Source: Aequorivita sublithincola DSM 14238 (lineage in GTDB: Bacteria; Bacteroidota; Bacteroidia; Flavobacteriales; Flavobacteriaceae). From it: DNA of 64,000 nt. The position numbers were made by a program, and so were the translations under genes. The stretch is from the NCBI RefSeq assembly GCF_000265385.1, contig NC_018013.1, positions 3,268,501-3,332,500 of the forward strand, read 5' to 3'. This document shows positions 1 to 9,600 of the stretch, in pieces. The notes below the pieces were generated by a model that was given only the letters and a program-made list of their open reading frames with translations, was not told the DNA's origin and ran no database searches. Position 1 is the first letter of the stretch. Each line of letters opens with the position of its first letter.

Positions 1-859
1 TATATCTTACTGAAGAACGATATCCTGGTTCCTTTCCATTGGCAATGAGTTTCCATGTTTTACCTCCGTTTTTGGTTATTGCTTTATTTCCTTCATTAAA
101 AGGTTTGTCTTCCCAGTTTCCACCGAAGACTATTCCGTTGTTTTCATCTCTAAAATCAATACTATAAATTCCTGTCATCGCTTTTCCATGAACAATTGGC
201 GTGTCAAAAATCTCCCAAGTTTTACCTTTATCTGCGGTGTGCATTACGCGCGATTTTCTTCCGCCGGTTGCTACCCAGGCGTTGTCACCAAAGATTGCAA
301 TGTTGGAGTTACTTGTCGCAAAAGCTGCTTCCCCTTTTTCTACTTTTGGGAGATTTTCACAAGGAATTTTGCTCCAAGAGTTTCCGCCATCACAAGTTAC
401 GATGATTGACATACAATTTTCCACTGGATCACCAATTGCAATTCCTTCATCATCATTCCAGAATTTCATAGAATCGTAAAAAACGTTTTCATCTTTTTCA
501 TTAAAAACCTCTTCAATATTAGTGGCTTCGCTTCCGTTGAAACCAATTTTATATAACACAGCCGGATTAGCGATGCTCAGAACAAAAACTGCTTCCTTGG
601 TAACAGCAATGGAACGAAAGTGAAGTAATGAGTCTCCATATTTAATCACGGCAAGTTTTGGTGTGTCGCCATCAATTAAACCAACTTTTCCTTTATCAGC
701 ACCAAACCAAACTCTGTTTTCATCCAAAGGTTGAATGGCACGAATGCTCAGACTATCAATAAAAACGGGAGTTATTTCCACTGAACTGATTTCAATTTCA
801 GTTTTCTTTTCACAGGAAAAAAGAAGAAAAACAGTAAAGATTGCAACTATAAAACGCAT
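1..859 (-). CDS. BNR/Ycf48-like beta-propeller lipoprotein (3' end beyond window)
   Basis: The gene starts at the ATG read from 859 on the minus strand and stays open to position 1, so its C-terminus lies outside the window. The N-terminus is a short hydrophobic leader ending in LLFSC, a lipobox with Cys16 as the lipidation site, which points to an envelope lipoprotein. The body has repeated blades of the Asp-box/BNR kind (CDGGNSW near residue 150, TADKGKTWE near 210, TKNGGKTWK near 260), the pattern of Ycf48-like or sialidase-type beta-propellers often annotated as oxidoreductase in Flavobacteria. No catalytic residues are assignable, so the function is unknown. A promoter (TTTG-N22-TACTTTTG) lies directly upstream on the minus strand. 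Confidence 0.8.
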   Translation of the reverse strand, partial: MRFIVAIFTVFLLFSCEKKTEIEISSVEITPVFIDSLSIRAIQPLDENRVWFGADKGKVGLIDGDTPKLAVIKYGDSLLHFRSIAVTKEAVFVLSIANPAVLYKIGFNGSEATNIEEVFNEKDENVFYDSMKFWNDDEGIAIGDPVENCMSIIVTCDGGNSWSKIPCENLPKVEKGEAAFATSNSNIAIFGDNAWVATGGRKSRVMHTADKGKTWEIFDTPIVHGKAMTGIYSIDFRDENNGIVFGGNWEDKPFNEGNKAITKNGGKTWKLIANGKEPGYRSSVRY

Positions 860-875
860 AGATTTTAATTTTTGC

Positions 876-909
876 CAAAAGTAGCGTTTATAAAATTCCA
901 AATAACAAA
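876..909 (-). promoter_or_regulatory. Bacteroidetes-type promoter of the propeller lipoprotein
   Basis: Read on the minus strand, TTTG (906-909) is followed after 22 bases by TACTTTTG (876-883), matching the TTTG / TAnnTTTG pattern of the Bacteroidetes primary sigma factor. The start codon is 16 bases further on. This is pattern matching only. Confidence 0.5.
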
Positions 910-945
910 AACCAAATCCCAAATTTTAAATCTGAATTCATTTTT

Positions 946-981
946 GATTTCGCTTTCGATTTCTATTTCAATTTCAGTTTC
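946..981 (+). repeat. Six imperfect hexamer repeats (NNTTTC)
   Basis: Six consecutive six-base units (GATTTC, GCTTTC, GATTTC, TATTTC, AATTTC, AGTTTC) run without interruption. They end seven bases before the TACCTTTG box at 989-996, so they occupy the -13 to -48 zone of the presumed promoter of the methyltransferase gene. Confidence 0.7.
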
Positions 982-988
982 AAAGAGA

Positions 989-996
989 TACCTTTG
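989..996 (+). promoter_or_regulatory. -7 box (TACCTTTG) upstream of the RNA methyltransferase gene
   Basis: TACCTTTG followed by GCAACC matches the TAnnTTTG -7 element. No clear TTTG -33 element is seen because that zone is filled by the hexamer repeats. It implies a leader of about 100 bases that contains the hairpin at 1038-1083. Confidence 0.4.
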
Positions 997-1037
997 CAAC
1001 CGCAAAAGTTTTCAAATATTGGAAACTAAATAATTAG

Positions 1038-1083
1038 CCACGAATACACGAATACTTTTTAATTACTATTCGAGTATTCGTAG
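1038..1083. repeat. Imperfect inverted repeat in the methyltransferase leader
   Basis: Arms 1038-1053 and 1068-1083 pair at 14 of 16 positions around a 14-base AT-rich loop. The CACGAATACACGAAT-type sequence resembles short dispersed repeats of Bacteroidetes. No T-run follows on the plus strand, so it is not a normal terminator. Confidence 0.6.
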
Positions 1084-1108
1084 CAAAAAAAAAGAACACT
1101 TTTCAAAA

Positions 1109-2320
1109 ATGAAATTACACCGAAATTTAGTATTCGCCACCATAGATTCCCTCGACTTGATTTTTAACGAAAACAAGCAAGCCGATAAAGTACTTAAAAA
1201 TACATTGAAACGCGACAAACGTTGGGGCGCGCGCGATAGAGGTTTTATAGCTGAAACCACTTACGACATCGTTCGATGGAAAAGATTATATGCTGAAATT
1301 GCCGAAGTAAACGAACACTTTGATCGTCCAAATCTTTTTAGAATGTTTACCGTTTGGGCAACCCTTAACGGAATCGCAATCCCAGAATGGAAACAATTCG
1401 AAGACACGCCAACCCGCCGCATAAAAGGAAGGTTTGATGAACTTTCAAAAATCAGAAAGTATCGCGAGTCTATTCCAGATTGGCTGGACGAGTTGGGACA
1501 AAAGGAATTAGGCAAGAAATGGGACAAGGAAATTGCAGCCTTAAACCAACAAGCCGATGTGGTTTTACGCGTAAATACGCTAAAAACAACCGTTGAAAAA
1601 CTTCAGAATGAATTGGCAGATCTAGAAATTGGAACTGAAACTTTAGAAGGTTATCCAGACGCGTTAAAACTGAAAGAACGCGGCAATGTTTTCACAACAG
1701 ATGCTTTTAAAAATGGTTTGTTTGAAGTGCAAGATGCTTCCTCTCAAAAAGTGGCCGAAATACTTGATGCAAAACCTGGAATGCGCGTTATTGATGCTTG
1801 CGCCGGAGCTGGTGGAAAAAGCCTTCACATTGCAACAATGATGGAGAATAAAGGCCAATTGATTGCTATGGATATTTACGAAAGTAAGTTGAACGAGTTA
1901 AAACGTCGTGCCCGCCGGAACGATATTTTCAACATTGAAACCCGTGTAATTGATTCCACGAAAGTGATAAAAAAATTAATTGACAAAGCCGATAAAGTAC
2001 TGATAGACGCACCTTGTTCTGGTTTGGGAGTTTTAAAAAGAAACCCAGACTCCAAGTGGAAAATGAAGCCCGAGTTTTTGGATTCAATTCGCGGAACGCA
2101 AAAGGAACTATTGGATAGCTACTCTAGAATGGTAAAACCTGGCGGACAATTGGTTTATGCTACTTGCTCCATACTTCCGTCAGAAAACGAAATGCAGGTA
2201 AAAGCTTTCTTAAGCCGCGAGGCTGGAAAGGACTTCACAATGTTAAAAGATGAAAAAATATTGCCAAGCAAAAGCGGATTTGATGGATTTTATATTTCTT
2301 TGCTTCAGAAAAAAGAATAA
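1109..2320 (+). CDS. RsmB/NOP-family RNA (cytosine-C5) methyltransferase
   Basis: A 403-residue SAM-dependent methyltransferase of the NOL1/NOP2/Sun family, which methylates C5 of cytosine in rRNA or tRNA. The C-terminal half is the Rossmann catalytic domain: the SAM-binding motif DACAGAGGKS is near residue 230, DAPCSGLG places the product-release Cys at 303, and ATCSI places the nucleophilic Cys at 353. The N-terminal 130 residues are helical and RsmB-like. Length fits RsmB (about 430) minus some N-terminal sequence. The substrate cannot be told from sequence, so no symbol is given. It appears to be transcribed alone, preceded by a TACCTTTG box and a hairpin leader. Confidence 0.9.
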   Translation: MKLHRNLVFATIDSLDLIFNENKQADKVLKNTLKRDKRWGARDRGFIAETTYDIVRWKRLYAEIAEVNEHFDRPNLFRMFTVWATLNGIAIPEWKQFEDTPTRRIKGRFDELSKIRKYRESIPDWLDELGQKELGKKWDKEIAALNQQADVVLRVNTLKTTVEKLQNELADLEIGTETLEGYPDALKLKERGNVFTTDAFKNGLFEVQDASSQKVAEILDAKPGMRVIDACAGAGGKSLHIATMMENKGQLIAMDIYESKLNELKRRARRNDIFNIETRVIDSTKVIKKLIDKADKVLIDAPCSGLGVLKRNPDSKWKMKPEFLDSIRGTQKELLDSYSRMVKPGGQLVYATCSILPSENEMQVKAFLSREAGKDFTMLKDEKILPSKSGFDGFYISLLQKKE

Positions 2321-2333
2321 TAAACAAGTTAGC

Positions 2334-2377
2334 AGTCGCAGTTTTCAGTAGTCTCGCGATTTATCGCGTGCTAGTAG
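2334..2377. repeat. Dispersed repeat with CGCGAT/ATCGCG palindrome
   Basis: A CAGTCGCAGTTTTCAGTAG stretch is followed by a perfect 6-bp-arm palindrome (2355-2360 / 2363-2368). The core CTCGYGATTTATCGCGTGC occurs again at about 47589-47607. It follows the methyltransferase stop codon but has no T-run, so it is better described as a dispersed repeat than a terminator. Confidence 0.6.
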
Positions 2378-2463
2378 AAATTATTAATTTGTTGCGATAT
2401 TTTAACGAGTTTAGTGGAATTTTCAACTAAAAAAATAAAATTGATTATAAAAAACTTAGATCT

Positions 2464-3510
2464 ATGAAAAAAATATTTACCCTATTTCTATTAGTAAGCC
2501 TGCAAACCGTTTTTGCACAACAACCTTATTACAATGATGTTGACATTACTTTAACTGGTCAAGATCTTTATTTCGCACTTCAGCAAAAAATTGATATTGC
2601 CAGTGGTACTTATAATTATGGAGACACTAGAGATTCAATGAAAATAACCGATGAAGATCCTGCTAACAATAGTAATGTACTTTTACTTTACGGTTATGAT
2701 GATACCGACGGAAGCTGCACCACAGACAGAACTCGAAGCAAAGGTGCTTTTGGAGGTGGAAACTGTGAGTATAACCGCGAGCATACTTTTGTGCGTTCCA
2801 ATGCAAACCCTCCCATGGGCGACGCAAGTAACAACAAAACTGGAATTGTGGCGGATCCTCAGAATATTCGTCCAAGCGATCAAAAAATGAATGGGAACAG
2901 AGGAAGCAAAAAGTTTATGGATGGCTCTGGTCACGCAGATTACGTTGGAAGTGGAAACTGGTATCCAGGTGATGAATGGAAAGGCGATGTTGCCAGAATA
3001 ATGATGTATATGTATACTCGTTATGGAGACCGTTGTTTGCCTTCCCTAAATGGTGTTGGACCTTTGCAAGGATCTACAGATATGCTTCAGGTCTATCTTA
3101 AATGGAACGCAGAAGATCCTGTAACAGATTTTGAAGATCAACGAAACCCATATTTGGAAACTATCTACGGAAACCGCAACCCTTTTATTGATAATCCTTA
3201 TTTGGCAACCATTATTTGGGGCGGACCTGTAGCTGAAGATCGTTGGGGACTTATTGGCACGCAAGACTTTAATGCTGAAAACATTTCAGTGTATCCAAAT
3301 CCAACTTCTGAAGTTGTTTGGGTTACTGACAACTCTTCTTTCCCAGTTGAAAGCTATTCGGTTTATGATATTTCAGGAAGAAACGTGATGCACAACACGT
3401 TTAATAACGCTGAGAAAAAAGTAGATGTTTCTAACCTTAATAGTGGTATTTATCTTTTGGAATTTATTTCTTCGGAAAAGAGAATCACTAAAAAAATTGT
3501 GGTTCAATAG
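2464..3510 (+). CDS. Secreted endonuclease I family nuclease with T9SS sorting domain
   Basis: A 348-residue extracellular nuclease. Residues 1-18 are a signal peptide ending in VFA. The endonuclease I (EndA-like, beta-beta-alpha metal) core contains NREHTF with the presumed general-base His107 and a downstream NGNRG with metal-ligand candidate Asn145. The usual DLHNLRP motif reads DPQNIRPSD here, so the first motif His is replaced by Gln. From about residue 275 a type A T9SS sorting domain begins (VYPNPTSE) and runs to the end, so the protein should cross the outer membrane by the T9SS. Such enzymes probably degrade extracellular DNA for nutrients. A strong terminator follows at 3534-3565. 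Confidence 0.9.
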   Translation: MKKIFTLFLLVSLQTVFAQQPYYNDVDITLTGQDLYFALQQKIDIASGTYNYGDTRDSMKITDEDPANNSNVLLLYGYDDTDGSCTTDRTRSKGAFGGGNCEYNREHTFVRSNANPPMGDASNNKTGIVADPQNIRPSDQKMNGNRGSKKFMDGSGHADYVGSGNWYPGDEWKGDVARIMMYMYTRYGDRCLPSLNGVGPLQGSTDMLQVYLKWNAEDPVTDFEDQRNPYLETIYGNRNPFIDNPYLATIIWGGPVAEDRWGLIGTQDFNAENISVYPNPTSEVVWVTDNSSFPVESYSVYDISGRNVMHNTFNNAEKKVDVSNLNSGIYLLEFISSEKRITKKIVVQ

Positions 3511-3533
3511 TTTTTCGGAATATTACAAAATTG

Positions 3534-3565
3534 AAAAGAGCGGGCATTTGTCCGCTCTTTTTTAT
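3534..3565. terminator. Bidirectional intrinsic terminator
   Basis: AAAGAGCGG (3535-3543) pairs perfectly with CCGCTCTTT (3552-3560) around an 8-base loop and is followed by T-rich sequence. It sits between two convergent genes and also has a short T-run on the minus strand, so it can serve both. Confidence 0.85.
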
Positions 3566-3585
3566 TTAATTGAAAGTGTAAAATG

Positions 3586-6507
3586 CTATTTCACAATAAT
3601 TCGTGCAGTTTGCACAGCCGTGGTTGTTTGGCCACCAGCCTTGATTATATATACTCCACTAGAAGCCGAAGACATATCTAGTTTTAAGTTATAAGCTCCA
3701 TCCACTTTTCCAACAGGTTTAATACCCAATTCCTGGCCAAGCATATTATAGATAGAAATATAGCCCATACCATCATAATCTGAAACCAATGAAATATCAA
3801 AATGTTTATTGTCAGTACTTGTGATTATCAATTCACCGTTTCTAATTGCAAAATCATCAACTCCCAAAGCACCAAGATTTACTGTGTAATCTTCTGTTTC
3901 TCCAAATGGAGTGTCCTGACAAGCATTTGCTGGCACAGGTCCATTCCAGTTTGCTCTCGCTCTCATTCTATGATTACCCATTGCCGAGATACCTGGAATA
4001 ACCAAATTTATAGTTTCGGTATATGTTCCAGGACCTTGACCTGGCGCTATTTGAACATTATCCACAACAACCTCATCTATTGTAAAAATTGAATCGTCAT
4101 TATAATCAATCCATATTTTTATGTATTGGCTTCCAAAGCCTGTTTTTATGGTAAGTGGCGTGGTGCTATTTGGTGCTAAATTTGCAACCAAATTCGTAAA
4201 ATCGCCATAACCTTCACAAGCTGAAGGATTGTTAATTTCAGCAATTGAAAATAATCTAAAACCGTGACCGGCTGAACAATTACCTGAAGGCTGACAAATT
4301 ATATTTTCAACTTGGGAAGTAACTGAGTTGTTTGAATTATCTCCATCACCAGCCAAAGAGGTTGAAACGGCAAGGTTATAAATTCCCAAAGCAGAAAAAT
4401 CTGCAGTTTGTGCAAAGCTATAGGTCACTTCTTGTTCTGAAGCAATGGTTCCTGTATATGTTTCAACAACTGGTGTTCCTCCGTCAATAACATATTGTAC
4501 GCTAAAATTTGACTGAGAAGCGGCACCAAAGTTCTTAATTTTTGCCGTAACTGTTTCACTGTTACCTAGACCTGGACTACTAACTGGTGAAACTATAACG
4601 GTAGCGCCAACGTCTTTTGCGAATAGATTTTTAACTTCCTTCGTTAATAGGTCATTAGAAGGAAACTCATCTCCTGTTAATTTGGTCTTTACTTCAATAC
4701 TATAAGTTTGCCCCGGAGTAGAAAGATCTACTGTTTGTGCAAAAGTGTAGGTAGCTGTTGCTCCAGAAGCAATAGTTGCGGTAAAAGTTTCCGAAGCTAT
4801 TAAACTTCCATCCACACGAAGTTCCAAAGGAATATTTGTTTGTGAAGCGGATCCATAATTTCGAATACTAACTTCAACTGTTTCCGCATTGGTTAAAATA
4901 CCGTTTTCAGGTTGAACAATAGCGCTTACACCTACATCAGCCGTAAAACCTCCTGAAATTCTAAAAGAAGCTATCTGAGTTCTCCAAGCATTATTTGATG
5001 AAAAGTAATCTGCCGTATGCCAAAATGTAAAATTATCAGGATCCATGGTAGTATGGCCATAATCCCCATATCTATAGGTATTGGTTCGTACACCAACTCC
5101 ATTTTTAATAGTTGTTTCTACTACAGTCATCGTTCCTAAAGGATCACCATCAAAACGACCAGTATAACGTATTCCTACTGGCAAAGTAGAACTACCAATA
5201 CTATAAGCAAGACCGATGTTTCCATAGATATCCATAGCTGAGCTACTCATAAATCGGCTATTTCCGTCAGCTGGCGCATAAGTTCCCTCTTGGTAAATTG
5301 TCCAAGGGCTTGAATCATCATTTCTAAGCTCTATCCATCTAATTCCGCCTGTTTGATTGTTATCAACAAAGGTGTTGAAGGTTATAAGCCAAGAATTGTG
5401 ATCAGCAAAACTTCTATAGTTTGCTCCAAAAGAAATAATCCCACCGTGTCCTGCAAGTTTTTGACTAGTTCCAGGTTGTGATATTGCTCCTTGTCCAAAA
5501 AGTTCACCAGCATCAAATGGATCTGTTGGGATTTCAAGTGGTGCAGAAATAGTGGAATTTGAAGGATTCGTCCAATCTACAGTCATTTCCCAAACTTTTA
5601 AATGGTCAAATGAAACACCATTCCATCCATCATCTTGAAGATAGGTAACATATCCCGGCGTATTTGGTGCTATTGTATTTCCTAAAAGGTTTGCAGCTTC
5701 AGGGCTTTTTACCTGGTTTGGATTCACCACGATTCCCGGAAGAGAGAATATTACAATTGCAGGGTTTGGCGCACCACTTATAATTTTATCACGGTCCAAC
5801 GCAAAAGCGCGAGTTGTAGCTCCATCTAAATTTATTGTACCATAATAAGCATCTGGCCAAACAGCATAGTGTGGGTAATCTGGAAAGCCGCTAAAAGAAT
5901 ATTGATACACATTATAAGCTCCCGTAGGATCGCTCGTTGCAGATACTCCAATTGCTAAAGAATTACCTCCATTAATATTTCCAAATTCGCTAACAAGCCA
6001 TCTGTCTGCCAATTGATCGTACAAAACAATAGGATCGCCACTGTTTCCACCAAAACCTAAAAAGGTTCCTAAAGAAACTGGACCTACCAATAAAGTTCCT
6101 GTTTTAGAGAAAATTTTTACCAGTGAATTTACAGAATGTACATAATGATTAGGCCCCACTGCTCCTGTTGGATCTGGAGGAAAAAAACCAGACTCTGACG
6201 AAGAAGCGCCAACAAAATTTTGTTCTATAGGTCTAGTAACAATTTGACCTAGTGTTTTCTGAAGATTGTCAATAACCGTTGGTGGAACGTCATTGATTTC
6301 AATTTGAGTATTAGATTCGTTTGGAACTACAGTAAGCGTTTTTGGATCTAAATTAAGATTGTTTGGCATTGTTGGAAAATCACGCAAAGGAACTGTCTGA
6401 CCGACAAAGTTTCCAATAATAATTTGTTCAGGCGGGAATTTTTCTTGTGCGAATATCCCAATGCTTAGCAATAATAGTATTGCAGTAAGTAATTTTTTTT
6501 GATTCAT
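3586..6507 (-). CDS. Large secreted protein with CARDB-like, GEVED and T9SS sorting domains
   Basis: A 973-residue secreted protein. It starts with a signal peptide ending in GIFAQ. Residues about 80-520 form an unassigned domain beginning GFFPPDPTGAVGPNHYV, seen in Bacteroidetes secreted proteins and possibly propeller-like. Residues about 525-730 hold two CARDB-like Ig repeats (each with NYGSASQ or NFGAASQ and ending in YTFAQT or YSFAQT). About 735-885 is a GEVED domain (IWIDYNDDSIF, GETEDYTVN). The last 85 residues are a T9SS sorting domain. No catalytic motif is recognised; a surface or matrix-binding role is inferred from the architecture. It is convergent with the nuclease gene, and the two share a terminator. 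Confidence 0.85.
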   Translation of the reverse strand: MNQKKLLTAILLLLSIGIFAQEKFPPEQIIIGNFVGQTVPLRDFPTMPNNLNLDPKTLTVVPNESNTQIEINDVPPTVIDNLQKTLGQIVTRPIEQNFVGASSSESGFFPPDPTGAVGPNHYVHSVNSLVKIFSKTGTLLVGPVSLGTFLGFGGNSGDPIVLYDQLADRWLVSEFGNINGGNSLAIGVSATSDPTGAYNVYQYSFSGFPDYPHYAVWPDAYYGTINLDGATTRAFALDRDKIISGAPNPAIVIFSLPGIVVNPNQVKSPEAANLLGNTIAPNTPGYVTYLQDDGWNGVSFDHLKVWEMTVDWTNPSNSTISAPLEIPTDPFDAGELFGQGAISQPGTSQKLAGHGGIISFGANYRSFADHNSWLITFNTFVDNNQTGGIRWIELRNDDSSPWTIYQEGTYAPADGNSRFMSSSAMDIYGNIGLAYSIGSSTLPVGIRYTGRFDGDPLGTMTVVETTIKNGVGVRTNTYRYGDYGHTTMDPDNFTFWHTADYFSSNNAWRTQIASFRISGGFTADVGVSAIVQPENGILTNAETVEVSIRNYGSASQTNIPLELRVDGSLIASETFTATIASGATATYTFAQTVDLSTPGQTYSIEVKTKLTGDEFPSNDLLTKEVKNLFAKDVGATVIVSPVSSPGLGNSETVTAKIKNFGAASQSNFSVQYVIDGGTPVVETYTGTIASEQEVTYSFAQTADFSALGIYNLAVSTSLAGDGDNSNNSVTSQVENIICQPSGNCSAGHGFRLFSIAEINNPSACEGYGDFTNLVANLAPNSTTPLTIKTGFGSQYIKIWIDYNDDSIFTIDEVVVDNVQIAPGQGPGTYTETINLVIPGISAMGNHRMRARANWNGPVPANACQDTPFGETEDYTVNLGALGVDDFAIRNGELIITSTDNKHFDISLVSDYDGMGYISIYNMLGQELGIKPVGKVDGAYNLKLDMSSASSGVYIIKAGGQTTTAVQTARIIVK

Positions 6508-6653
6508 CTGATTTAATGTTTAACGTTTAGATAATAAGGGTCGACAAGTTACCAATAAAATTTAATCTAATCATTATCAATCAAAGACTTAATGAATATT
6601 ATTTTTTTTCTTAATGTCTTTTTTTTGAAATTTAAAATATCTTCAAAATAGGT

Positions 6654-6661
6654 TACCTTTG
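6654..6661 (+). promoter_or_regulatory. -7 box (TACCTTTG) of purL
   Basis: TACCTTTGCACC lies 33 bases before the purL ATG, the usual position and form of a Bacteroidetes -7 element. A TTTG at 6624-6627 is rather far upstream (26-base gap) for the -33 box. Confidence 0.5.
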
Positions 6662-6693
6662 CACCTTCAAAAATGAACTAACAATTACAAAGT

Positions 6694-9600
6694 ATGATTC
6701 ACTTTTTTGGGAACGTTGAAAACACTGTTTTCGCAGTCCAAACCCAGGCAAATATTTCAGAAGAAAACACTAAAAAGTTAGAGTGGCTTTTCGGCAACCA
6801 ACCTAAAATAGAGCAATCCGTCCTGTCCACAAACGCGGCAGATTTTTTTATTGGTCCACGCGCCGCTATGGTTACACCTTGGAGCACCAATGCTGTTGAA
6901 ATAACCCAAAATATGGGCATCGATGGAATTAAGCGTATCGAGGAATTTCATAATAGCACAGTTGAAAAAGGAACTTTCGACCCAATGATTTCACAGAAAT
7001 TTAAAGAGTTGAATCAAGCTATTTTTGAAATTAATATTCTGCCAGAAGCTATTTTAGAAATTGAAAACATTTCAGAATACAACCAAAAGGAAGGTTTAGC
7101 CTTGAATGCTGAAGAAGTTGAATATCTAGATAATCTTTCAGAAAAACTAGGAAGAAAACTTACAGATAGTGAGGTTTTCGGGTTCAGCCAAGTAAATAGC
7201 GAACACTGCCGCCACAAAATTTTCAACGGCGTTTTTGAAATCGACGGTAAAGAAATGCCTTCTTCCCTATTCAAACTTATAAAAAAGACTTCCGCAGAAA
7301 ACCCGAATGATATTGTTTCGGCTTATAAAGATAATGTTGCTTTCGTAAAAGGGCCAACAGTAAAACAATGGGCACCAAAAAGTGGTGATAAACCAGATTG
7401 GTACGAGGAAAAAGATTTTGAAAGTGTAATTTCCATAAAAGCAGAAACCCACAATTTCCCAACAACAGTCGAGCCTTTTAACGGTGCTGCAACAGGAAGT
7501 GGTGGTGAAATCCGCGATAGATTGGCTGGGGGAAAAGGTTCGTTGCCATTGGCTGGAACGGCTGTTTATATGACTTCTTATTCAAGATTGAATGACCCGT
7601 TCGACTCCGCTCAGGTTGACAGACCTTGGGAAAAAGCAATGAAGGAACGCGACTGGTTATACCAAACGCCACTCGATATTTTAATAAAAGCTAGTAATGG
7701 CGCTTCAGATTTTGGTAATAAATTTGGGCAACCTTTAATTGCTGGTTCAGTTCTAACTTTCGAACATGATGAAAAGCAAGATGTCACCCTGAGCGCAGTC
7801 GAAGGGTCTTCGCGTAAACTGGGCTATGATAAGGTTATTATGATGGCCGGCGGAATTGGGTACGGAAAAGCTAGCCAAGCCATAAAAGGCAAACCACAAG
7901 AAGGAGATAAAATTGTAATCCTTGGTGGCGACAACTATAGAATTGGAATGGGTGGGGCTGCAGTTTCTTCAGCAGATACAGGGGAGTTTAGCAGCGGTAT
8001 TGAACTAAATGCAATTCAACGTAGTAACCCAGAAATGCAAAAACGTGCCGCAAACGCCATTCGCGCAATGGTGGAAAGCGACCACAACCCAATAGTTTCC
8101 ATCCACGATCACGGAGCTGGCGGACATTTAAACTGCTTGAGTGAATTAGTAGAAGAAACTGGAGGTAAAATTGAATTGAATAAACTTCCTATTGGCGACC
8201 CTACTCTATCTGACAAGGAAATTATGGGTAACGAAAGCCAAGAACGTATGGGCTTGGTTATTGGTGAAGCCGACATTCAAAAGCTGAAAAGAGTTGCGGA
8301 TCGTGAGCGTTCCCCAATGTATGAAGTTGGACAAGTTACGGGCGACCAACGCTTCTGTTTTGAAAACAAAAAAGGCGAAAAGCCAATGGATTTCGCTTTG
8401 GAAGATATGTTTGGTAGCTCCCCAAAAACTATAATGAAAGATAAAACCATAAATAGGACATATAAAAACTCTGATTATGACGTTTCAAAAATAAAAGAAT
8501 ACGTTGCGCAAGTACTTCAATTAGAAGCTGTGGCCTGTAAAGACTGGCTTACCAATAAAGTAGATCGATGTGTTACAGGTCGCGTTGCGAAGCAACAAAC
8601 AGCGGGTCCATTGCAATTGCCGCTAAACAACTGTGGTGTTATGGCGCTGGATTACCACGGAAAAGAAGGTGTTGCTACTTCAATTGGTCACTCACCTTTA
8701 ACTGCTTTAATTGATGCTGCCGCAGGTTCGCGCAATGCTATTACCGAGTCTTTAACCAATATAGTTTGGGCTCCGTTAAAAGATGGTTTAAAAAGCATTT
8801 CACTTTCCGCAAACTGGATGTGGCCTTGTAATAATGAAGGTGAAGATGCTCGTCTTTATGCAGCGGTAAAAGCAGTTTCAGAATTTTCAATTGATTTGGG
8901 AATAAATGTTCCCACAGGAAAAGATTCACTTTCAATGAAGCAGAAATACAAAGATGGCGAAGTAATTTCTCCAGGAACTGTAATTATTTCGGCAGCTGGA
9001 AATTGTAATGATATTCAGAAAGTTGTAGAACCCGTTTTGCAAAAGAATGGTGGCAGCATCTATTATATAAATATTTCACAAGACGACTTTAAATTGGGTG
9101 GTTCTTCTTTTGGACAAATTATGAATTCCATAGGAAATGAAGCTCCAGACGTTAAAAGTGCGGCTTACGTTAAAACAGTTTTCAACACTTTACAGGAATT
9201 GATTAAAGACGATAAAATCCTCGCAGGTCACGATGTTGCTTCGGGTGGATTGATTACTACTTTATTAGAAATGTGTTTTGCCGATGTTAATCTGGGTGCA
9301 AATCTAGATCTTTCTGGTTTAGGTGAAAGTGATATTGTAAAATTACTTTTTGCTGAAAATTGTGGTGTTGTAATTCAAGCTTCGGAAGATGTTTCGGTTG
9401 AAAAAATGCTTTCTTCAAAAAATATAGATTTTAAAAAGATTGGAACTATTTCAGATAATGAAACGCTTCATATAAAAAATAATTCAGAAGAACTTAGTTT
9501 TAGTATTCCTGAAATGCGTGATGCTTGGTATAAAACTTCGTATTTATTAGATAGAAACCAAATCGGTGCAACTCTTGCAAAAGTACGTTTTGATAATTAT

